From assembly GCA_910579225.1 (NCBI GenBank), contig CAJTTI010000004.1, forward strand, positions 132,330 to 196,329: 64,000 nt of DNA, given 5' to 3'. Source of the stretch: an uncultured Lachnospiraceae bacterium (GTDB taxonomy: Bacteria; Bacillota; Clostridia; Lachnospirales; Lachnospiraceae). Each line of letters starts with the position of its first letter. The stretch's first letter is position 1. The notes under the pieces are model-generated. The model did not search any database, was not told the origin of the DNA, and saw only the letters and a program-made list of their open reading frames with translations. The position numbers and the translations under genes are program-made. Shown piece by piece: positions 22,469 to 32,228 of the stretch.

Positions 22469-22536
22469 ACTCCTGATCCCTTCAGATATCTAACCGTATA
22501 GCCTGTTGTACGAATATACGGCGGTCACCGTGAAAC

Positions 22537-23370
22537 CTACTGAGGCGTTGCCGATTCAATATATCCCATGGGATCTACTGGTTTATTTTTCTTCAAAATC
22601 TGAAAATACAGATTGCTGCCTTCCAGTGTATAATACTTGGTAGGCTCACTCACATAACCGATCAGCCGTCCGGCTTCCACGATATCTCCTTCTTCCACAG
22701 CTACTTCTTTTAATTGTCCGTATACTGCTTCATAGTGATCTCCCAGTTCCATGAACACCGTTGTTCCGGTTTCTTCATCTACTTTGATCTCACTTACTCT
22801 GCCTCTGACCGCGCACTGTACTTCGCTTCCCACATCGGCGCTGATCACAATGGCCGGATGATACTTATACTGATTCAGGGTGGAAAAATAAATGCTCTTA
22901 TCCATACTGTAATCCAGAATCACATCACCTTTGACCGGCCAGAGAACCTTGGTACTGTCAGAAAATGACAAATGGTCTGGTTCTCCTGTTGTCTCTACTG
23001 TCTCCTCTTCTTCCGTCTCAGCCGGAGTCTCCTCTGCTGCTTCCTCACCTTCTGCAGGTGTCTCTTCCTCCGGAGCTTTCTCTGTCTGTGCAAGCTCCGC
23101 TTCGCCTATTTCGTATATATCCTCTTCGGTGTCAATTTTTGCCTGTTCTGCTTCTTTCTCTTCCGTATCTGCCTGTGCGACAGTGCCTCTTGAATTTGCT
23201 GCTTCCTTCTCTGTATCTGCCTCAATATCCGTCTGGGCCTGCTGCCCCGGAACCTCTGTCTGTGGTTCCGAAGAGAGCCCTTTCCGATACTGGAACACTC
23301 CGAATATTCCGGAGATGGAAAGCATGCAGAGGCACAGTGCAATCAAAAATCCTTTTTGATTTTTACGCAT
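22537..23370 (-). CDS. SpoIIQ-like LytM/M23 domain protein with degenerate catalytic site
   Basis: The protein has 277 residues. A membrane anchor lies at about 8-28, followed by a long acidic Glu/Thr/Ala linker (to about 135) and a C-terminal LytM fold (about 145-265). The usual HxxxD and HxH zinc ligands are replaced: YHPAIVISA has no Asp, and YGQL stands where YxHL is expected. It is therefore a structural, non-enzymatic M23 protein, as in SpoIIQ of the mother cell-forespore channel. It follows spoIID by 31 bases in one operon, which supports the sporulation role. Confidence 0.85.
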   Translation of the reverse strand: MRKNQKGFLIALCLCMLSISGIFGVFQYRKGLSSEPQTEVPGQQAQTDIEADTEKEAANSRGTVAQADTEEKEAEQAKIDTEEDIYEIGEAELAQTEKAPEEETPAEGEEAAEETPAETEEEETVETTGEPDHLSFSDSTKVLWPVKGDVILDYSMDKSIYFSTLNQYKYHPAIVISADVGSEVQCAVRGRVSEIKVDEETGTTVFMELGDHYEAVYGQLKEVAVEEGDIVEAGRLIGYVSEPTKYYTLEGSNLYFQILKKNKPVDPMGYIESATPQ

Positions 23371-23401
23371 AACATCACCTCTGGTCCATATTTTTACCAG
23401 A

Positions 23402-24214
23402 TTAGGGAATCGTTATACATATAGCTTCCTGATAGAATTTCTGAATAATTTCTGTCAGGTCCGCACCATCTCTTACCATACGATCAGCCGTATAAAGGCT
23501 GAGTCCAAAACCATGTCCGCTTCCTTTTACTGTAATACGCACTGCGTTTTGAGTCCTGTCTGTACTCATCTGAAAACAGCTGGAAGGAAGATGCAGCAAT
23601 GACCGGAAAGCCTCTCCCTGCCAGGTCTGATCGACTGCAGTAATATAAGATACATAGTCTGCATCGTCCCGTTCCAGCACCGCATTCTCAGGATCAAAAT
23701 CAGCTCCAAGAATCTCTCCAAGATTTTCTTCCGGAATTAAATAAGTATGAAGATAATTTTCTGATTCTCTATCATAGGGACAGTCTGCAGAAAGTACATA
23801 GGTGTATTCCTCCCCAAGAAGTGCTCCCGCTCTCGTCCTGCCGCTGCTGACCGCATGATAAGGGAGTTCTTTGTATTCTCCCCCTACAGTGATGACCTGC
23901 CCCTTTGTCTGCACAACTGCGTCGTACATCCGTCCATAACTTTTATCATAGACTTCTGAAGAGAGATCTGCATACGCTGTCTTACCGGTCCGGACACATT
24001 CTGTCCGATACAGAATCGCCATCAGAGTCAGGGTTCCTTCTTCCATCCAGGAATAATCTTCCTGCATCATACAAGACAAAACCTGATATTCCAGTTCCGG
24101 CAATTCTTCTTCCCTGTGAATCCCCTGTCTGCCATTCAGCAGAAGCGTTACCGTATATGGAAGAAAGATTACCAGGAATCCTACTGCTGCCACATTTTTC
24201 ATCCATCTATTCAT
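23402..24214 (-). CDS. spoIID: stage II sporulation protein D-like peptidoglycan lytic protein
   Basis: The protein has 270 residues. An N-terminal anchor covers about 8-27, and a SpoIID domain fills the rest. Family features visible are YHAVSSGRTRAGALLG near 127-142 and the C-terminal KGSGHGFGLSLYTADRM near 232-248, corresponding to the conserved GxGHGxG(M/L)S region. SpoIID digests septal wall during engulfment with SpoIIP and SpoIIM. Directly downstream is the SpoIIQ-like gene, the usual neighbour in spore formers. Confidence 0.88.
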   Translation of the reverse strand: MNRWMKNVAAVGFLVIFLPYTVTLLLNGRQGIHREEELPELEYQVLSCMMQEDYSWMEEGTLTLMAILYRTECVRTGKTAYADLSSEVYDKSYGRMYDAVVQTKGQVITVGGEYKELPYHAVSSGRTRAGALLGEEYTYVLSADCPYDRESENYLHTYLIPEENLGEILGADFDPENAVLERDDADYVSYITAVDQTWQGEAFRSLLHLPSSCFQMSTDRTQNAVRITVKGSGHGFGLSLYTADRMVRDGADLTEIIQKFYQEAICITIP

Positions 24215-24313
24215 AATGAAAGCCCTCTGTAAAAATCTATGATGCAGAGGGACTTCCTATACATAAATATCGCAGACAGGTTTTAGGGACTAAAGCATAC
24301 CACAAGGTGCACA

Positions 24314-24351
24314 TAAAAGTAAGGCTGCGCAAACGCATGGCGCAGCCTTAC
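24314..24351 (-). terminator. terminator of glgP
   Basis: TAAGGCTGCGC pairs with GCGCAGCCTTA with a 9-base loop, followed by CTTTT on the minus strand. Confidence 0.85.
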
Positions 24352-24360
24352 TTATTATCT

Positions 24361-26826
24361 TTAATTCTCAGCCAGTTCTACTGTCACTTTATCCAGTTTC
24401 CAGATTTCGTCTACGTATTCCTGTATTGTACGGTCAGAACTGAACTTACCGGAACATGCCACATTCAGAATTGCACTTCTCGCCCAGCCTTTTTCATCTC
24501 TGTAAGCTTTTTCCACCCGTTTCTGTGCATCTGCATAAGCACGGAAATCTTTCAGGATGAAATACGGATCTGGACGGTTATAACCGCCGTCTACCAGCAA
24601 CGCGTTATAGAGCTCACGGAATTTCTCCGGATCCTTCGGAGAATACTCGCCGTTGATAAGCTGCATCAGCACATGGCGGATATCCTGATCAGTATTGAAC
24701 AGCTGAGACGGATCATAACCGCCTTTCTTCTCCAGATCAATGACTTCGTCTGAACTCATGCCGAAGATAAACGCATTCTCCTCGCCTACTTCTTCCACAA
24801 TCTCCACGTTGGCGCCATCCATAGTTCCGATAGTCAATGCACCGTTGAGCATGAACTTCATATTACCGGTTCCGGATGCTTCTTTAGACGCCGTGGAAAT
24901 CTGCTCGGATACATCCGCTGCTGCAAAGATCCATTCTGCATTGGATACCCGGTAATCTTCAATAAAGACCACTTTCAGCTTTCCATTGATGGATGCGTCA
25001 TTATTTACCACATCCGCCACAGAGTTGATCAGTTTAATTGTCAGCTTTGCTCTCATATATCCTGCTGCTGCCTTGGCACCAAAAATAAAGGTTCTGGGAT
25101 AGAATTCCATCTCTGGATGTTCCTTGATCTGGTTGTACAGATACATCACATGCAAAATATTCAAAAGCTGTCTCTTATATTCATGCAGACGTTTTACCTG
25201 TACATCGAAAATGGAACGGGGATCCACATCCACACCGTTATGCTCCTTGATATATTTTGCCAGGCGCACCTTGTTCTGATACTTGATATTCATGAACTCA
25301 TGCTGCGCCTTCTCATCGTCTGCATAGACCGCCAGCCCTTTGATTCGGGACAGATCCGTGACCCACTCGTCTCCCACATGGGCAGTAACCCATTTCGCCA
25401 GCAACGGGTTACCATGGAGCAGGAACCGTCTCTGGGTGATACCATTGGTCTTGTTGTTGAATTTTTCCGGCATCATCTCATAGAAATTCTTCAGCTCCTG
25501 ATTCTTCAGAATCTCCGTATGAAGTCTTGCCACACCATTAACTGAATAGCCTGCTGCGATAGCCAGATGCGCCATCTTCACCTGTCCGTCCATGATAATC
25601 GCCATTTTCTTGACTTTCTCATAGTTGTTTGGATACTTCTTCTGGATCTCAATGACAAATCTCCGGTTGATCTCCTCCACAATCTGATAGATACGCGGAA
25701 GCAGTCTGGAGAACAGCTCAATAGGCCATTTTTCCAGTGCCTCAGCCATAATAGTATGGTTGGTATACGCACAGGTCTTCGTAGTCACTTCCCAGGCTGC
25801 ATCCCAGTCCAGTCCATATTCGTCCATGAGCACGCGCATGAGTTCTGCCACTGCCACCGTAGGATGCGTGTCATTGAGCTGGAAAGTCGCTTTCTCATAG
25901 AATTTGCGAATATCATCATGAGAACGCATATACCGTTCCACTGCCGCCTGTACACTTGCAGACACAAAGAAATACTGCTGTTTCAGACGAAGCTCCTTGC
26001 CAGCCATATGATTGTCATTGGGATAGAGCACTTCCACCAGATTGCGGGCCAGGTTCTCCTGCTCCACCGCCTTGTTGTACTCTCCTTTGTCAAAATGATT
26101 CAATTCAAAAGAATTAATCGCTTCTGCATCCCAAATCCGCAGGCAGTTGATCACGTTGTTCCCATAACCTACAATCGGCAGGTCTACCGGAACCGCCAGA
26201 ACAGACTGATATCCTTCCTGGATAAAATGATTTTTGCCATCTCTGTTCTCAATCTTGACATAACCGCCGAATTTGACCGTCTTCGCATACTCCGGACGCC
26301 GAAGTTCGAAAGGATTGCCATTCTTCAGCCACATATCCGGGACTTCTACCTGATAACCATTTTCAATCTTCTGTTTAAACATTCCATAACGATAACGGAT
26401 ACCGCAACCATACGCCGCATACCCAAGGGATGCCAGAGAATCCAGGAAACATGCAGCCAGACGTCCCAGACCACCGTTACCCAGCGCCGCATCCGGCTCC
26501 TGGTCTTCAATCAGATTCAGATCCAGTCCAATCTCTTCCAAAGCCTGCTTTACTTCATCATAAAACGTCAGGTTAATCAGATTGTTTCCAAGTGCTCTGC
26601 CCATCAGAAATTCCATGGACATATAATATACGATCTTTGGATCTGACTTGTCATACTCCTTCTGCGTCGCAATCCATGCATCCATGATCGCATCTTTTAC
26701 TGCATAGCCTACTGCCTGGAAGATCTGCTGCTGACTGGCCTCTTCAATCTCCCTGCGGAACAGTGTCCGCACATTGTACTTTACACTTCTGATAAAGAAT
26801 TCTTTGTTAAAAGTCCTCTTGGCCAT
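24361..26826 (-). CDS. glgP: glycogen/alpha-glucan phosphorylase
   Basis: The protein has 821 residues, typical of the GT35 phosphorylases. It releases glucose 1-phosphate from alpha-1,4-glucans using PLP. The PLP lysine sits in KEASGTGNMKFMLNG, and the N-terminal region has GNGGLGRLAACFLDSLASL. AGGAGG precedes the start. It begins 13 bases after the ileS stop with no terminator, so it is likely transcribed with ileS and so partly under the T-box. That is an unusual pairing for glycogen breakdown. Confidence 0.95.
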   Translation of the reverse strand: MAKRTFNKEFFIRSVKYNVRTLFRREIEEASQQQIFQAVGYAVKDAIMDAWIATQKEYDKSDPKIVYYMSMEFLMGRALGNNLINLTFYDEVKQALEEIGLDLNLIEDQEPDAALGNGGLGRLAACFLDSLASLGYAAYGCGIRYRYGMFKQKIENGYQVEVPDMWLKNGNPFELRRPEYAKTVKFGGYVKIENRDGKNHFIQEGYQSVLAVPVDLPIVGYGNNVINCLRIWDAEAINSFELNHFDKGEYNKAVEQENLARNLVEVLYPNDNHMAGKELRLKQQYFFVSASVQAAVERYMRSHDDIRKFYEKATFQLNDTHPTVAVAELMRVLMDEYGLDWDAAWEVTTKTCAYTNHTIMAEALEKWPIELFSRLLPRIYQIVEEINRRFVIEIQKKYPNNYEKVKKMAIIMDGQVKMAHLAIAAGYSVNGVARLHTEILKNQELKNFYEMMPEKFNNKTNGITQRRFLLHGNPLLAKWVTAHVGDEWVTDLSRIKGLAVYADDEKAQHEFMNIKYQNKVRLAKYIKEHNGVDVDPRSIFDVQVKRLHEYKRQLLNILHVMYLYNQIKEHPEMEFYPRTFIFGAKAAAGYMRAKLTIKLINSVADVVNNDASINGKLKVVFIEDYRVSNAEWIFAAADVSEQISTASKEASGTGNMKFMLNGALTIGTMDGANVEIVEEVGEENAFIFGMSSDEVIDLEKKGGYDPSQLFNTDQDIRHVLMQLINGEYSPKDPEKFRELYNALLVDGGYNRPDPYFILKDFRAYADAQKRVEKAYRDEKGWARSAILNVACSGKFSSDRTIQEYVDEIWKLDKVTVELAEN

Positions 26827-26839
26827 ACTGTGCCTCCTT

Positions 26840-29800
26840 CTACTGCTTTTCTACACCGAATGTAACAATTTCCCCATTGATATTCCACTCTTTCACATAT
26901 CCCTTCGCTTCTGCAAAACAGATATCTGATGCCATAACATCCTTTTGAATCTCATCACTGCTGCGCTCCATAATCTCCTGAATGCGTTTATTCCCATAAC
27001 TGTATACATGAATCCGGTCCATAACCTCATACCCGGCTTCCTTGCGCATGGTCTGGATCTTACTGATGATCTCACGGATAAATCCTTCTTCTATTAACTC
27101 CTCACTCAGATCTGTACACAGGACAACGGTTACCGAACCGTCAGCCTCTGTCACATAGCCCTCCAGCTGAGCCATATCAATGAGCAAATCTTCTTTTAAT
27201 AATACCACGTCTGCCCCGTCAATGTCAAATGACAGGCTCTGAGAAGTTTCCAGCTCTTCCATGGCTTTTCTTCCGTCAATCTCCGACAGATATGCACGGA
27301 TACCGTTCAGAAGTTTGCCGTATTTCGGCCCGACCGTCTTAAGCTGAGGTTTGAAAGTATAGCTGGTAAACTCACTCAAATCTTCTTTAAAAATGATCTC
27401 TTTCACATTCAGCTCATCAGCAATGATATTCTGATACATCCGATCCAGCTCGTGATCCGCACGTACAAACATGGTACCGATAGGCTGGCGATTTTTAATA
27501 TTAGCCGTATTGCGGGCAGCCCGTCCCAGTACCACAATATCCAGAATCTCTTCCATAGCCGCTTCCAGGTCCTTATTGATCATCTCTTCATGGACTGCCG
27601 GGAAATCGCACAGATGTACACTCTCCGGAGCATCTTTATCAATGCTGCACACCAGATTTCGATAGATATCCTCTGTCATAAACGGAATCATGGGCGCTGC
27701 TGCTTTGGAGATGGTCACAAGAGCCGTATACAGCGTCATATAAGCATTGATCTTATCCTGCTCCATGCCCTTTGCCCAGAACCGTTCCCGACTTCTTCTC
27801 ACATACCAGTTACTCATCTCATCCACGAACTCCTGAAGCGCTCTTGCAGCCTCTGGAATCCGGTAGTTATCCAAATCGCGATCCACTTCACCTACAACCG
27901 TATTTAATTTGGACAACAGCCATTTATCCATGATGGACAGGGAATCATAGTCCAGTGTATATTTTGTCGCATCAAACTTATCAATGTTTGCATACAATAC
28001 AAAGAATGCATAGGTATTCCACAGTGTACCCATAAATTTCCGCTGTCCTTCCTGGACTGCTTTCCCATGAAAACGATTCGGCAGCCAGGGCGCGCTGTTG
28101 ATATAGAAGTACCAGCGAATAGCATCTGCACCATAGGTGGACAATGCGTCAAAGGGATCCACCGCATTTCCTTTGGATTTACTCATTTTCTGCCCGTTCT
28201 CGTCCTGTACATGGCCGAGAACAATGACATTCTCATAAGGCGCTTTATTGAATAATAAGGTAGATTCTGCTAACAGCGAATAAAACCAGCCGCGAGTCTG
28301 GTCCACTGCCTCAGAGATAAACTGGGCGGGGAACTGACTCTCAAACAGCTCCTTGTTTTCAAAAGGATAATGATGTTGCGCAAAAGGCATGGCTCCGGAA
28401 TCAAACCAGCAGTCGATCACCTCAGGTACCCGTTTCATGGTTCCCTGGCACTTCGGACACGTACAGGTAATCTCATCAATATACGGACGGTGCAGCTCCA
28501 CAGTCATTGCCGCGTCATTGCCGCTCATCTTCTTTAGTTCCTCGCGGGAACCAATACTCTCCATGTTTCCACAGCCTTCACATTCCCAGACGTTCAAAGG
28601 CGTACCCCAGTAACGGTTCCGGCTGATGCCCCAGTCCTGAATATTCTCCAGCCAGTCACCAAAACGGCCTTTCCCAATGCTCTCCGGAATCCAATTGATG
28701 GTGTTGTTGTTCCGGATCAGATCATCCCTGACCGCAGTCATCTTGATAAACCAGGATTCTCTTGCATAATAGATCAAAGGCGTACTGCATCTCCAGCAGT
28801 GGGGATAACTGTGCTCAAATTTCGGTGCATCAAAGAGAAGTCCTCTGGCATCCAGATCCTTTAATACTTCCGGGTCCGCTTTCTTTACAAACAATCCTGC
28901 AAAAGGCGTGTCTTCTGTCATATTTCCTTTTCCATCCACAAGCTGTACAAATGGAAGGTCATATTTTCTGCCTACGTTGGCGTCATCTTCACCAAATGCC
29001 GGTGCAATATGCACCACGCCGGTACCGTCGGTCAAAGTAACGTAAGAATCACAGGTTACATAATATCCTTTTTTGCGCTGTTTTTCTGCCACAGTTGCAG
29101 AGCATGCAAAGAGCGGTTCATATTCTTTATATTCCAGATCTTTTCCGGTATACCGCTCCAGCATTTCATATGCCGCTGTCTCTTCTGTTCCAAGTTTTCC
29201 AAGCACGGCATCCAAAAGTGCTTCAGCCATATAATAGACATGTCCGTCTGCCGCCTTTACTTTCACATAACTTTCCTCCGGGTTGACGCAGAGCGCCACA
29301 TTGGACGGAAGTGTCCAGGGAGTTGTGGTCCATGCCAGAATATAAGCATCTTCATCTTTCACTTTGAAGCGAACCACTGCAGAACGTTCTTTCACATCTT
29401 TGTATCCCTGGGCCACCTCATGAGAGGACAGGGGAGTCCCGCAGCGGGGACAGTAGGGTACAATCTTAAAGCCCTTGTACAAAAGCCCCTTGTCCCAGAT
29501 CGTCTTCAATGCCCACCATTCCGATTCAATAAAATCATCATGATATGTCACATAGGGATCGTCCATATCTGCCCAGAAACCCACTGTACCAGAGAAATCC
29601 TCCCACATCCCCTTGTATTTCCAGACGCTTTCCTTACATTTGGAAATGAAAGGATCCAGTCCATATTCTTCAATCTGCTCTTTACCATCCAGTCCCAGGA
29701 GCTTCTCCACCTCCAGCTCTACCGGAAGCCCATGGGTATCCCATCCCGCTTTGCGCGGCACCATATATCCTTTCATAGTCCGGTATCTTGGAATCATGTC

Positions 29801-29995
29801 TTTGATCACACGTGTCAGTACATGTCCGATATGCGGTTTCCCGTTAGCTGTCGGCGGCCCATCATAGAATGTATAGGTCGGTCCTTCTTTCCTGCGTTCC
29901 ATACTTTTCCGGAACGTATCATTTTCTTTCCAGAATTTTTCCACTTCTTTTTCACGTTCCACAAAGTTCATGTCCGTGTTGACTTTGTTATACAT
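26840..29995 (-). CDS. ileS: isoleucyl-tRNA synthetase
   Basis: The 1051-residue protein matches the long IleS of many Firmicutes. The class I HIGH motif is in ANGKPHIGHVL near residue 50, and KMSKSKGN is near 600. The editing domain lies between them. The C-terminal part carries the anticodon-binding region but no obvious zinc finger at the very end. GAGGAGG nine bases before ATG 29995 sets the start. An Ile-specific T-box leader precedes it, so expression rises when tRNA-Ile is uncharged. Confidence 0.96.
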   Translation of the reverse strand: MYNKVNTDMNFVEREKEVEKFWKENDTFRKSMERRKEGPTYTFYDGPPTANGKPHIGHVLTRVIKDMIPRYRTMKGYMVPRKAGWDTHGLPVELEVEKLLGLDGKEQIEEYGLDPFISKCKESVWKYKGMWEDFSGTVGFWADMDDPYVTYHDDFIESEWWALKTIWDKGLLYKGFKIVPYCPRCGTPLSSHEVAQGYKDVKERSAVVRFKVKDEDAYILAWTTTPWTLPSNVALCVNPEESYVKVKAADGHVYYMAEALLDAVLGKLGTEETAAYEMLERYTGKDLEYKEYEPLFACSATVAEKQRKKGYYVTCDSYVTLTDGTGVVHIAPAFGEDDANVGRKYDLPFVQLVDGKGNMTEDTPFAGLFVKKADPEVLKDLDARGLLFDAPKFEHSYPHCWRCSTPLIYYARESWFIKMTAVRDDLIRNNNTINWIPESIGKGRFGDWLENIQDWGISRNRYWGTPLNVWECEGCGNMESIGSREELKKMSGNDAAMTVELHRPYIDEITCTCPKCQGTMKRVPEVIDCWFDSGAMPFAQHHYPFENKELFESQFPAQFISEAVDQTRGWFYSLLAESTLLFNKAPYENVIVLGHVQDENGQKMSKSKGNAVDPFDALSTYGADAIRWYFYINSAPWLPNRFHGKAVQEGQRKFMGTLWNTYAFFVLYANIDKFDATKYTLDYDSLSIMDKWLLSKLNTVVGEVDRDLDNYRIPEAARALQEFVDEMSNWYVRRSRERFWAKGMEQDKINAYMTLYTALVTISKAAAPMIPFMTEDIYRNLVCSIDKDAPESVHLCDFPAVHEEMINKDLEAAMEEILDIVVLGRAARNTANIKNRQPIGTMFVRADHELDRMYQNIIADELNVKEIIFKEDLSEFTSYTFKPQLKTVGPKYGKLLNGIRAYLSEIDGRKAMEELETSQSLSFDIDGADVVLLKEDLLIDMAQLEGYVTEADGSVTVVLCTDLSEELIEEGFIREIISKIQTMRKEAGYEVMDRIHVYSYGNKRIQEIMERSSDEIQKDVMASDICFAEAKGYVKEWNINGEIVTFGVEKQ

Positions 29996-30127
29996 GTTTC
30001 ATAACCTCCTCATATTTTTATTATCCGTCATGCAATTTCCTGCATGGGTCCCTGCTTGTACTTAGCCCATTGCGGGCATCTGTCCGGGCAGTATCTGCTC
30101 ATATGGCAAACCGTATTCTTCCGGCTA

Positions 30128-30375
30128 ATAAAACAGGCCCCATCCTGTAACAGGACGGAGCCGAAAGAAACGCTCTGAGATCTACCACCTCTTACAACAT
30201 ACCAGCATATGCGCCCCCTGTAACGTAAGGATCACGTCAGCACCTACTCACTTGCGTTTTCAGCCTGCGGCTCGGAAGTGATATTCAGGACCATGTACTT
30301 CTGTCGGGCTCACACCCTCTCCGACTCGCTGAAAATTTCCATTGCTCCTTACTGTCTTCGTCACAGCCTTTTATC
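30128..30375 (-). promoter_or_regulatory. T-box riboswitch, isoleucine-specific
   Basis: On the minus strand, stem I carries an AGTA motif (near 30294-30298) and the specifier ATC at 30280-30282. The T-box core GAGGTGGTA lies near 30183-30191. The terminator GGCTCCGTCCTG / CAGGATGGGGCC with TGTTTT is at about 30130-30162. The Ile codon as specifier matches ileS downstream. The remaining gap between leader and dac gene holds only the promoter of the latter. Confidence 0.88.
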
Positions 30376-30467
30376 TTTATACGAATGTAATTATAAGGTC
30401 CGGATTCCTGATTTGTCAAGATTTTTCAGCGCCTTTGTAAACAGTTTCTAAATTTTTCTCTTTAGCC

Positions 30468-30496
30468 TTGCACCTGTTTTATAAATAAACTATAAT
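30468..30496 (+). promoter_or_regulatory. promoter of the D,D-carboxypeptidase gene
   Basis: TTGCAC at 30468-30473, 17 bases, TATAAT at 30491-30496, followed by a leader of about 105 bases. Confidence 0.8.
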
Positions 30497-30607
30497 ATTA
30501 TCGGCATATTTCCGTAATTATTTTTCACATCTTATGGAATACCTGCAATTCCGTCAGCCATAAATAACCATACACAACACTGGTATTTTTTAGAATAGAG
30601 GTAAAGA

Positions 30608-32131
30608 ATGAATTTTATAAATAAGAGCAAGAAAACAGTACTGTTATCCGTACTCTGCTTTTCTATGATATTTTCTATCCCCGTCTCTGCATCAGAAGAA
30701 TCTGATCCCTCACCCGAGATTCGCTACAATATGGAGATACAGTCCAACTCCCGGGAGCAGTGGCCTTCCGGTCCCCAGATCTATGCAGAGTCTGCCATTG
30801 TTATGGAAGCTTCCACCGGAACAATTCTCTATGACAAGAATATGGACCAGCGGATGGAACCTGCCAGCATCACCAAAATTATGACGTTACTGCTGGCACT
30901 GGAAAATCTTGACATGAATGAGGAAGTCACCTTCTCCCACAATGCAGTCTATTCCATCGAATATGACAGCAGCCATATCGCCAGGGATGAAGGAGAGATC
31001 CTCACAGTAGAAGAATGTCTCTATGCCATCATGCTGGAGTCTGCCAACGAGTGTTCCAATGCGATTGCAGAACAGGTCTCCGGCTCTGTGGATGCATTTG
31101 CCGATCTGATGAATCAGAGAGCAGCGGAACTGGGATGTACCGGCACCCATTTTGTAAACCCCCATGGACTTCCCAATGAAGAACATTATACAACTGCTCA
31201 TGATATGGCTCTCATCACTCAGGAAGCCATCAAATACGAAAAATTCCGTCAGATCAGTGGAACTGCCCGTTATACTCTGCGTACCACCAATAAAAAAGAT
31301 GAAGAACTTCTGATGAATAATCATCATCTTATGATCTCCAACAACAAAACCTCCCGTTTCCTGGATGATACTGTGTTCTGCGGAAAGACCGGATATACCA
31401 CTGTCGCATTGAACACATTAGTTACCTGCGCCACCAGAAACGGTATGGACCTGATCGTTGTGACTATGAAAACAAAGTCCACCGGTGAACGGGGCGTCCC
31501 TCTGTATCCGGATACAGCCAACCTTTTAAATTATGCAAGTGAAAATTTTCACAGAGTTAATATTGCAGAGAATGAAACTAACTTTACCATTGGGCAGGGA
31601 AATCTTTTCGATACCGGAAGTTCTATCTTCAGTATTTCTACTCCACTGATTGAGATGGAAACCAACGGTTATGTGATCCTTCCCATCAACGCCTCCTTTT
31701 CTGATGCGGTTCCCCAACTTGAATTCCAGGACGCAGAGGACTCCAGGGTAATCGCTACATTAAGCTACACTTATTCCGGACAGCCCGTTGGTTCCACAAG
31801 CCTGATTCTGACAGATCAAAAAGTTCAGGAATTTAATTTCCAGAAAACAGACAGTGAAGAAACCCCTTCACCAGATGAACAGACAGAAGATACAAAATCT
31901 GAAGTCCGTCTGGTAAAAATTAACCTCCGAACTGCAGGAATTGTCGTCTGTTCTGTCCTGCTTCTGCTGACTCTTCTTCTCCTGCTGAAAAAATTTGCAA
32001 CACATATGGAGATTGAACTGAATCCTGTAAGAAGATTCCAAAACTGGCGTGACCAGAAGAATTCATTCGGCAACCGGAGCAGAAAAAGATACAGGAGCAG
32101 AAAACGCCACAGAGGACGGAGACGGTTTTAA
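30608..32131 (+). CDS. D-alanyl-D-alanine carboxypeptidase (PBP5/DacF family)
   Basis: The protein has 507 residues with a signal peptide ending near VSASE (about 29). The serine peptidase S11 domain carries SITK at 87-90, SAN at 145-147 and KTG at 260-262. It trims the terminal D-Ala of pentapeptides on the outer face of the membrane. After a beta-rich domain, an acidic linker and one C-terminal membrane helix (about 436-458) lead to a very basic, Arg-rich cytoplasmic tail of about 45 residues. That tail is unusual, since family members normally end in an amphipathic anchor. Confidence 0.93.
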   Translation: MNFINKSKKTVLLSVLCFSMIFSIPVSASEESDPSPEIRYNMEIQSNSREQWPSGPQIYAESAIVMEASTGTILYDKNMDQRMEPASITKIMTLLLALENLDMNEEVTFSHNAVYSIEYDSSHIARDEGEILTVEECLYAIMLESANECSNAIAEQVSGSVDAFADLMNQRAAELGCTGTHFVNPHGLPNEEHYTTAHDMALITQEAIKYEKFRQISGTARYTLRTTNKKDEELLMNNHHLMISNNKTSRFLDDTVFCGKTGYTTVALNTLVTCATRNGMDLIVVTMKTKSTGERGVPLYPDTANLLNYASENFHRVNIAENETNFTIGQGNLFDTGSSIFSISTPLIEMETNGYVILPINASFSDAVPQLEFQDAEDSRVIATLSYTYSGQPVGSTSLILTDQKVQEFNFQKTDSEETPSPDEQTEDTKSEVRLVKINLRTAGIVVCSVLLLLTLLLLLKKFATHMEIELNPVRRFQNWRDQKNSFGNRSRKRYRSRKRHRGRRRF

Positions 32132-32154
32132 GACCGGAATACAGACATGAAAGA

Positions 32155-32190
32155 AGCAGCTCTTCTGCATTGTATAAACGAAGAGCTGCT
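32155..32190. terminator. hairpin between convergent genes
   Basis: Perfect 11-bp stem AGCAGCTCTTC / GAAGAGCTGCT with a 14-base loop between the carboxypeptidase and signal peptidase genes. Confidence 0.65.
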
Positions 32191-32228
32191 GAAAATCATT
32201 TGTTCTGATACCTGTTAAGTCTTTTTCT

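Noticed and set aside
25567..26646. 359-codon plus-strand open frame opposite glgP
   Set aside because: Antisense shadow of a strongly conserved gene; His/Ile-rich composition and no ribosome site.
29009..30004. 331-codon plus-strand open frame opposite ileS
   Set aside because: Antisense shadow of ileS; composition is typical of reverse-strand frames over conserved genes.
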